Shown in pieces: positions 45,384 through 51,103 of a DNA stretch of 51,103 nt (position 1 is its first letter; every line of letters starts with the position of its first letter). Made by a program: the position numbers and the translations under genes. The notes under the pieces were generated by a model. It worked only from the letters and a program-made list of their open reading frames with translations, had not been told where the DNA came from and ran no database searches. The DNA lies in contig DJEU01000013.1 in assembly GCA_002431395.1 (NCBI GenBank), positions 1-51,103 of the forward strand, written 5' to 3'. The stretch comes from Lachnoclostridium sp. UBA5890 (GTDB taxonomy: Bacteria; Bacillota; Clostridia; Lachnospirales; Lachnospiraceae).

Positions 45384-46961
45384 CTATACCAGCGTCGAAA
45401 ATACTTTCAAAAAGTGCTGCATGATCTGTCGTTTGATCGGGCGGTTTTTCCACTCTTCATACGTGATCTCACGGCTTACTCGGAATGTCTCATCAAAATC
45501 TTTCTGCACTTCCCGCAAAAATTCTTCGTTGTAGATCCAGATTCCATTTTCATAATGAAGATAGAAACTGCGGTAGTCCATATTGATCGTCCCCACAACG
45601 GCACAATGCTCTGCCAGCACGACTTTCGAATGTACAAAGCCCGGAGTATACTCGTAAATACGGATGCCGCATTTCAAAAGTTCTCCATAATAATATTCTG
45701 TCATCCATTTTACATGTTTTTTATCCGGAATATTCGGCGTAATAACACGCACATCCACACCGCGGCGCTTTGCCTCCACAAGACTTCTTGTCAATGTTTC
45801 CTCTAAGATCAGATACGGCGTCATGATATACAGCGTCTTTCCCGCATAATTGATCATCTGCTTGTATACGGAACCGACAAAACTTGTCTCGCCCAAAGCC
45901 GGGCCATCTCGCAGCACATGGCAGTACACATCATTTTCCGGAAACTTCTTCGTCGGGCGGTAAATCTCCGGATCAATCTTTTTCTCCGAAGAACTGACGA
46001 CCCACATCTCCAAAAAAGTTACGGTAAGTCCCCAGACCGCGTCTCCTTCGACACGGATTCCGGCATCTTTCCATACCCCAAAACGCTCGATTAGATTGGC
46101 ATATTCATCCGCCAGATTGAATCCGCCGGTATAGCCGATATTTCCGTCAATGACAACAATTTTCTGATGATCGCGGAAGTTCATATACAGCTTACTTGCG
46201 TACTTATGTATCGGATTAAAGACTTCAACCTCAAATCCCTCTTTTCGCAGATTGGCAGCAAAATCTTTTCCGGTGCGGAAAAGTGCGCCAAAGTCATCGT
46301 ATAAAAATTTAACCTTCACACCTTCGTGAATCTTGCGAAGTAAAATTTCATGAATCTGATCCCAGATCGCCCCTTCTGCCACGATAAAAAATTCAATAAA
46401 AATAAAATGTTCCGCCTGCTCCAGATCTTCAAAAAGATCCTCAAACGCATCTTCTCCAAACGGATAATATCTTGCCTCATTGTTTTTAAACAACGGACTT
46501 CCCATCGCCGTCATATATTTGGACATACGGGAAGAAACCGGATGTTCCAGGGAAAATCTTTCTGACACTTTCGGATCCTGTACCAGCCGTTTATCCGTTG
46601 CTTTCATCTGTTCGGCAATCGCTTTGTTTAACTTATTCTTCTTTCCAACCTTCCCCCACAGGTTAAACATGATCAACCCGGAAATTGGAAAAATCAGAAT
46701 GACACACATCCATGAAAACTTATACGCGTCATTATGCTTATCATTTGTCAGCACAAGGATTGCAATCAGTGCACAGATTTCCAGCAAAATATAAAAAGAT
46801 GTCGCGTAGCCTCTCAAAATAAATGGAATAATGATAATAATTGCAAATTGAAAAAGCACCAGTGCTCCCACGATACATGCCCGTAAAAAACCACTGAAAC
46901 TGCTCTGCATCCTGCCCTTCAACTTCTTTAAACGCTTTTTCGAATTCTTAGTCCTCTCCAT
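45384..46961 (-). CDS. cls: Cardiolipin synthase (phospholipase D family)
   Basis: The 525-residue protein has two N-terminal membrane spans (about residues 28-80) and two phospholipase D motifs, DHQKIVVIDG (HQK) and VHSKVVLAEHCAVVGTINMD (HSK). It joins two phosphatidylglycerols to make cardiolipin at the membrane. The N terminus is rich in lysine. It is the first gene of cls-ruvA-ruvB. Confidence 0.95.
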   Translation of the reverse strand: MERTKNSKKRLKKLKGRMQSSFSGFLRACIVGALVLFQFAIIIIIPFILRGYATSFYILLEICALIAILVLTNDKHNDAYKFSWMCVILIFPISGLIMFNLWGKVGKKNKLNKAIAEQMKATDKRLVQDPKVSERFSLEHPVSSRMSKYMTAMGSPLFKNNEARYYPFGEDAFEDLFEDLEQAEHFIFIEFFIVAEGAIWDQIHEILLRKIHEGVKVKFLYDDFGALFRTGKDFAANLRKEGFEVEVFNPIHKYASKLYMNFRDHQKIVVIDGNIGYTGGFNLADEYANLIERFGVWKDAGIRVEGDAVWGLTVTFLEMWVVSSSEKKIDPEIYRPTKKFPENDVYCHVLRDGPALGETSFVGSVYKQMINYAGKTLYIMTPYLILEETLTRSLVEAKRRGVDVRVITPNIPDKKHVKWMTEYYYGELLKCGIRIYEYTPGFVHSKVVLAEHCAVVGTINMDYRSFYLHYENGIWIYNEEFLREVQKDFDETFRVSREITYEEWKNRPIKRQIMQHFLKVFSTLV

Positions 46962-47036
46962 ATCGTTCTCCCTTTTACGTTTGTTCGTAAGTTTTGCGAT
47001 GCCGCAAACATGGTTTCCAAAGCATCGTTAAATAGT

Positions 47037-47066
47037 AGTATAACATATTTTTGCCCTTTTCTACAA
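47037..47066 (-). promoter_or_regulatory. Probable cls-ruvAB promoter
   Basis: On the minus strand TATACT (47037-47042) is preceded 18 nt upstream by TTGTAG (47061-47066). It lies about 75 nt from the cls start and runs divergently from the yprB-like promoter. A clear LexA box was not found. Confidence 0.5.
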
Positions 47067-47076
47067 GCATTTAAAC

Positions 47077-47105
47077 TTGAAAAGTTATTTCTTCTACGTT
47101 ATACT
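47077..47105 (+). promoter_or_regulatory. Promoter of the YprB-like gene
   Basis: TTGAAA (47077-47082), a 17-nt spacer and TATACT (47100-47105) form a near-consensus sigma-A promoter 41 nt upstream of the start codon, followed by GGAAGGAG as ribosome binding site. Confidence 0.8.
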
Positions 47106-47146
47106 GTATTTGTTTAAAAGAATTCAAACGGAAGGAGTGGAACAAC

Positions 47147-48265
47147 ATGCAGAAAATCGATAAAACAATGAGCCTCACACCCGGAGATGACTGGAGCCGG
47201 GCATGGAAAGCCATTTCCCTGTACACCGGTGCGTCCTTGTCGGATCTTGTGATCTTTGATATCGAAACTACGGGACTTTCTGCCAATGTTTCCTCCCTTT
47301 ATCTGATCGGTGCGCTTTGGTACGATACCCAAAAAAACGAGATGAAAATGTGCCAATGGTTTGCCGATGATTACACCAGTGAATGTACGATACTGGAAGC
47401 CTTTTCTTCTTTTGTATCCGGCTTTTCCACGATCGTCCACTACAACGGTTCCGGATTTGATACCCCTTATCTTGAGAAAAAATATCGATTTCATCATCTT
47501 GAGAATCCGTTTGCCGCACTCCGCTCTTTTGACATTTACCGGGAAGTCCGCAAAGAAAAAGCGCTGTTTGACAGTTCTTCGCTGAAATTATCGGTTGTCG
47601 AAAAACTCGTCGGCTTTTTGCGGGCTGACAATTACAGCGGAAAAGAGTGCATCCAGATTTATTCGGAATTTATGCAGCAGAAAATATTCCGCAGTCCGCA
47701 GGCAGAGAAAGAAAAGGAAAAACTTCTTCTCCACAATGCCGATGACCTGCGCGGGACACTGCTTAGTTCCCTGCTGCTCTATTATAAACTTCCGCTGCAT
47801 TTTTCTGACAAAAACTGGACTGCGGATACACTCTGTATCACGTGTCAGACACAGGAAAATGTTCCGTTCCCCTGCGGACGGGAAACCGAAGATTTTATTT
47901 TATCTTTTGAAGAAAACAGAGCTTGTATCACTCTTCCCTGTACCGAGGGGTGTTATTGTCATTTTTATGAAAACTACAAAAACTATTTTTATCTGCCGGA
48001 AGAAGATACCGCCATTCATAAAAGTGTCGGAATCTTTGTGGAAAAAGAATTCCGGGAACCGGCGAAAGCTTCCAACTGCTATTTAAAAAAAGCCGGAAAA
48101 TTTGTACGTTTTCCAGCTTCTTCCAGCGATTATCTGACCCGGCACGGCTTGACATTGTTCCGCGAAAATTACCGCGCCAAACCGGTCTTTGTCTTAAAAG
48201 ACGAAATAGAAAAACAGGACTCCCTCTTTTGGGAAGAAGTCCTGCCCTATATTACATCTGTTTAA
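47147..48265 (+). CDS. YprB-like RNase H-fold exonuclease domain protein
   Basis: The 372-residue protein has a DEDD-type exonuclease motif, LVIFDIETTGLSANVSSLYLIG near residue 27, then FADDYTSE and HYNGSGFDTPYLEKKYRF, as in the YprB family (RNase H-like_2). GGAAGGAG precedes the start. The C-terminal third (about residues 230-372) is unrecognised. Substrate unknown; single-stranded nucleic acid is likely. The 3' end overlaps purE by 14 nt on the opposite strand. Confidence 0.9.
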   Translation: MQKIDKTMSLTPGDDWSRAWKAISLYTGASLSDLVIFDIETTGLSANVSSLYLIGALWYDTQKNEMKMCQWFADDYTSECTILEAFSSFVSGFSTIVHYNGSGFDTPYLEKKYRFHHLENPFAALRSFDIYREVRKEKALFDSSSLKLSVVEKLVGFLRADNYSGKECIQIYSEFMQQKIFRSPQAEKEKEKLLLHNADDLRGTLLSSLLLYYKLPLHFSDKNWTADTLCITCQTQENVPFPCGRETEDFILSFEENRACITLPCTEGCYCHFYENYKNYFYLPEEDTAIHKSVGIFVEKEFREPAKASNCYLKKAGKFVRFPASSSDYLTRHGLTLFRENYRAKPVFVLKDEIEKQDSLFWEEVLPYITSV

Positions 48266-48764
48266 TGTATTCTGCATAACCGAGTTTATCCAGTTTTTCG
48301 GCTTTTGCAGTCACACCGTCTTTCATTTCTACTTTGTATTCTTTCAATTTCTTACGCAGCTCCATATCCGATACCGAAAGAATCTTGGCAGCAAGGATAC
48401 CTGCATTGGCTGCGCCATCGATTGCCACGGTAGCAACCGGAATTCCGGATGGCATCTGTACGATGGAGTACAAACTGTCGACACCGCCAACCGATTTTGT
48501 ATGGATTGGAATACCAATTACCGGCAGATCAAACAATGCGGCACACATTCCCGGAAGATGCGCTGCTCCGCCTGCTCCGGCGATAATTACTTCGATTCCA
48601 CGCTCTTCTGCCTTTGTCGCATAATCGACAAACACATCCGGCATTCTGTGTGCAGAGATGATCGTCATCTCGTATTCAATTCCGAATTTTTCAAGCATCT
48701 GCGCTGCCTTCTGCATGATTGGAAGATCTGAGTCGCTTCCCATCAAAATTCCAACTTTTACCAT
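48252..48764 (-). CDS. purE: PurE, N5-carboxyaminoimidazole ribonucleotide mutase
   Basis: The 170-residue protein has the PurE class I signature GSDSDLPIMQKAAQMLEKFGI...ISAHRMPD and GAGGAAHLPGMCA. It moves the carboxyl group of N5-CAIR to make CAIR in purine biosynthesis. Length is standard. AAGGAGGA precedes the start. Its stop lies inside the convergent YprB-like gene. Confidence 0.97.
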   Translation of the reverse strand: MVKVGILMGSDSDLPIMQKAAQMLEKFGIEYEMTIISAHRMPDVFVDYATKAEERGIEVIIAGAGGAAHLPGMCAALFDLPVIGIPIHTKSVGGVDSLYSIVQMPSGIPVATVAIDGAANAGILAAKILSVSDMELRKKLKEYKVEMKDGVTAKAEKLDKLGYAEYIKQM

Positions 48765-48797
48765 TTTTCTTATCCTCCTTTATTTGTCATCCTGCGT

Positions 48798-50792
48798 TCA
48801 GGATTCCTTACACATTTCATTCAACGCCTGCGTTCCCTCAAGCACAAATTGCCCCTGGTGGATCAGCTTGATCTCGCTTCCATCCGGGCGGATCACGTCA
48901 ATATCCCCGAGTTCATCATACGGGATCGTAATGTCGGTATGGCAGTTAAAATACGCCTTTGCCATATCTGTCTTTCGAAGTGCGGAGCATTCATTTTCCT
49001 TTGCCACGATCTCCTTGCCATCCGGATTATGCAAAACGATATCTTCACTCATCGAATAGCAGGTGTCACCGACCGCAAAATGCGGACCTGTTTTTTCCGC
49101 GATCAGGATAGGCAGTTTGGCCTCAATATCAAACTTACGTCCCATCTCGTATGCCACGGTATTCGTTCCGATCGCAAATTCGCCCATCGGAAGGGTTTCG
49201 CGGTGATACAGTACATTTTCTTTGATATATTTTTTATTTTCCTCTTCTGTCTCATAATTCGAGCAGTTGTAGGAATCGATCATGCCATCTTTAAATACCA
49301 TCTCCAGATTCTCATAGCGGAGCTGGTTCAGGTAAACTTTTGTCACATGCAGCACACCATTGGTTCCGGCAAGTTTTGGTGAAGTAAACACTTCTCCTAC
49401 CGGAATGTTTACATCTGCCAGACAGTTTTCAAAATTGGTTTCCTTTTCCGGATTTCCGAGTTTGTGAAGAGCGACACGGATGTCGGTATGATTTTCCCCT
49501 CGTCCGGTCACATGCACATATTCTCCCTGATCCAGCGCATCGATCAACGCCTGCTGGATTTTGCGGAACTGATCCATATCCAGTGTATTTACTCGGATCG
49601 TTTCGGAAAATATGGTCTCAAACTGCGGTCCGATCTCCGGGATTGGGAACGCAATGATCGTAAAACTTCGCTCATCCGGCTTGATATAGCGGTTTTGGAT
49701 CAACGCAGCATCCGTACGGTACTGCACAGATAATTTCTGTTGTTCTTCCTTGTACGCCGGTGCTTCTTTCTTCGTCTGCGGCACAAATAATTTCTCTCCA
49801 AATACTTCCATTACCGCAGGGCCGGCAAACCCAGCCGCCTTCTCGCGGTATTTTTCAAATGCTTTCTCAAGATGCGCTAACCGGTCTTTCACGATTGCAT
49901 TGTTCAGATACAATGCATTATCGTAACGGTGGTCGTATTCATACTGATTGTTTGCGGAAGTCGTAGATACTCCAAAATTGGCGGTATTTCCCCGGCGGTA
50001 AATGACCGGCTTTAATCCCATGTCCGCAAACTGGCGGATAGCTTCGCGGATGATTCGCTCAAATCCGATATGATACCGGATATTGACGGTCTTTTTCGCA
50101 CTCAGATCAATGCCTGCCACTTCAAATCCCTTTCGATAGCCTTCCGTATACGTATGTGCCACAAGTTCAATTGTCTCCTGCGGCAGCGACTGTAAAAATC
50201 CGGCAGTTTCTATTTCGTTTTCCGTAATATACGCACCGTATTCATACAAATATTCCGGTGTCGAAAGATCGCTTTCCATCACCAGTTTTGCAAGGCGGTC
50301 CCGCGATTCGTCCACCAGTTGCGCCACTTGTTTTTCTTCAAAATATTCATCGTAATCATGAACATAATAATACATCGTCTCTTTGAGCCAGCGTTCATGA
50401 TCTTCTTCTGTCGTCAATATCGTATAAACCTGCAGAAAAAGTTCCATTTTCAAAAGAAGCGCCTCTTCGTCGTCTTCAAACACATCGTCAATGGCTCCCC
50501 GGAAATGGCTTGCAAAATAACATAAAGAATCCCCCGCCACACCAAACTGTTCTCTGGCGTACGTAGGATTGGTAAAATCAGTATCGTAATTTTCCGGGAA
50601 AAGATCACGGTACATCGCTGTATTCTCTTCCTTTTTTTCTTCTAATGAAATTGTTTTTCCCTTTTTTCTTCTCTCATAAACGGCAAAAACAAGCATAAAA
50701 AAGCGAGCGATTTTTTGACAATATTTGGATTCTTTTTCATTTTCCGCAATGTCACGGATTCGCTCTCTTGCTAATTCATATCTTTCTTCCAT
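48798..50792 (-). CDS. M29-type (aminopeptidase T) leucyl aminopeptidase
   Basis: This is a 664-residue protein from MEERYELARERIRD. The start at 50792 follows AGGGAGA; a longer reading to 50834 would enter the RNase P RNA gene. The C-terminal half has the M29 pattern: GRGENHTDIRVALHKLG, FTSPKLAGTNGVLHVTKV, MGEFAIGTNTVAYEMGRKFD and EKTGPHFAVGDTCYS, with metal-binding Glu and His. The first 300 residues are the extended helical region of the longer Clostridia version. It removes N-terminal residues from peptides in the cytoplasm. Confidence 0.9.
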   Translation of the reverse strand: MEERYELARERIRDIAENEKESKYCQKIARFFMLVFAVYERRKKGKTISLEEKKEENTAMYRDLFPENYDTDFTNPTYAREQFGVAGDSLCYFASHFRGAIDDVFEDDEEALLLKMELFLQVYTILTTEEDHERWLKETMYYYVHDYDEYFEEKQVAQLVDESRDRLAKLVMESDLSTPEYLYEYGAYITENEIETAGFLQSLPQETIELVAHTYTEGYRKGFEVAGIDLSAKKTVNIRYHIGFERIIREAIRQFADMGLKPVIYRRGNTANFGVSTTSANNQYEYDHRYDNALYLNNAIVKDRLAHLEKAFEKYREKAAGFAGPAVMEVFGEKLFVPQTKKEAPAYKEEQQKLSVQYRTDAALIQNRYIKPDERSFTIIAFPIPEIGPQFETIFSETIRVNTLDMDQFRKIQQALIDALDQGEYVHVTGRGENHTDIRVALHKLGNPEKETNFENCLADVNIPVGEVFTSPKLAGTNGVLHVTKVYLNQLRYENLEMVFKDGMIDSYNCSNYETEEENKKYIKENVLYHRETLPMGEFAIGTNTVAYEMGRKFDIEAKLPILIAEKTGPHFAVGDTCYSMSEDIVLHNPDGKEIVAKENECSALRKTDMAKAYFNCHTDITIPYDELGDIDVIRPDGSEIKLIHQGQFVLEGTQALNEMCKES

Positions 50793-50821
50793 CGATATCT
50801 CCCTGTCAAATATTATAATAG

Positions 50822-51103
50822 AAATGAGCAGCACGGTAAGCCGAGTTCTGTCGTTGGATGATCATCTATCTGGTCCTGCTGTTACCAGCAGGCTCTAGCG
50901 ACCTACCCGAAAGCACGACGGGCCGCCGTATCGCTTTCTGTTCGGTCTTGCTTCGGATGGGGTTTACATCTGCCCTTTCTGTTACCAGAAAGGCGGTGAG
51001 CTCTTACCTCGCCGTTTCACCCTTACCAGCGGAGCTGGCGGTTATTTTCTGTTGCACTAGCCTGGGAGTCACCTCCACCGGACGTTATCCGGCATCCTGC
51101 CCT
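50822..51103 (-). ncRNA. rnpB: RNase P RNA, class A (3' part; 5' end beyond the window)
   Basis: Read on the minus strand, the sequence contains the class A landmarks: AGTGCAACAGAAA, a GGTAAGGGTGAAA loop, AGATAGATGATCATCC and the 3' signature ACAGAACTCGGCTTA near 50840. Three stable stems (for example CCTGCTGGTAACAGCAGG) support it. The 5' strand of the core helices, with GAGGAAAGTC, must lie to the right of 51103. Its 3' end is only about 30 nt before the aminopeptidase start. Confidence 0.95.

Noticed and set aside
46962..47060. LexA (SOS) box upstream of cls-ruvAB
   Set aside because: The best match, CGAACAAACGTAA, departs from the CGAAC-N4-GTTCG pattern in the second arm.
50812..50840. 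Separate promoter for the aminopeptidase inside rnpB
   Set aside because: A TATAAT is present at 50812-50817 but no acceptable -35 box lies at the right distance.

Overview
The window looks like a chromosomal segment of a gut-type Clostridia, most likely Lachnospiraceae. This is judged from the low to moderate GC, the strong GGAGG-type ribosome binding sites, and the housekeeping genes present (ruvAB, cls, purE, yqeY, DUF5685, class A RNase P RNA). Nearly every gene is on the minus strand. No gene-free stretch exceeds about 300 bases. The longest are 1-164 (tandem repeats), 24472-24653 (recombination scar plus a large inverted repeat), 37875-38073 (BREX promoter and a possible leader peptide) and 46962-47146 (divergent promoters).

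Layout. (1) 1-2.0 kb: edge genes, a LysR regulator behind tandem inverted-repeat units and a convergent XRE regulator fused to a superoxide-reductase-like domain. (2) 14.6-2.1 kb, minus strand: a long operon of the TerY-P/TerB type. It encodes a PH-like protein, a Ser/Thr kinase, a TerY-type VWA protein, a PP2C phosphatase, a TerB-N/TerB-C protein, a BrxD-like (DUF2791) ATPase, a transglutaminase-like protein, a very large SF1 helicase and a small membrane protein. A leucine-rich-repeat protein gene precedes it. (3) 37.9-15.7 kb, minus strand: a type 1 BREX operon (HTH, brxA, brxB, brxC, pglX, pglZ, brxL) with other defence modules inserted into three of its junctions: AAA ATPase + PIN between brxC and pglX; PD-(D/E)XK nuclease + AlbA/Schlafen protein, then a Septu-like ptuAB pair, between pglX and pglZ; AbiGi/AbiGii between pglZ and brxL. 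(4) 40.2-38.1 kb: an HTH regulator, a VWA protein and a PIN-like RNase. (5) 40.3-51.1 kb: core genome (yqeY, J-domain cluster, ruvAB, cls, yprB-like exonuclease, purE, M29-type aminopeptidase, 3' part of rnpB).

Three observations go beyond annotation. First, a 17-bp inverted repeat, GTCGC-N7-GCGAC, occurs upstream of exactly three transcription units: the right-edge HTH gene, the adjacent VWA/PIN unit and, 25 kb away, the Ter operon. Each copy lies 20-21 nt upstream of a good -10 hexamer, with no -35 box, so its centre is near -42. This is the expected arrangement for an activator and it ties the two ends of the island into one regulon enclosing the BREX operon. Second, a 35-nt scar at 24496-24530 fuses the start of pglZ to the end of pglX. 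It shows that two alternative cargo cassettes, each once lying between pglX and pglZ, were stacked in tandem. Third, pglX is broken: an out-of-frame deletion has removed much of the target recognition region, so BREX is probably off or altered in this strain while the cargo systems look intact.

All functional calls are from reading the sequences and knowledge of the families. No database search was run.
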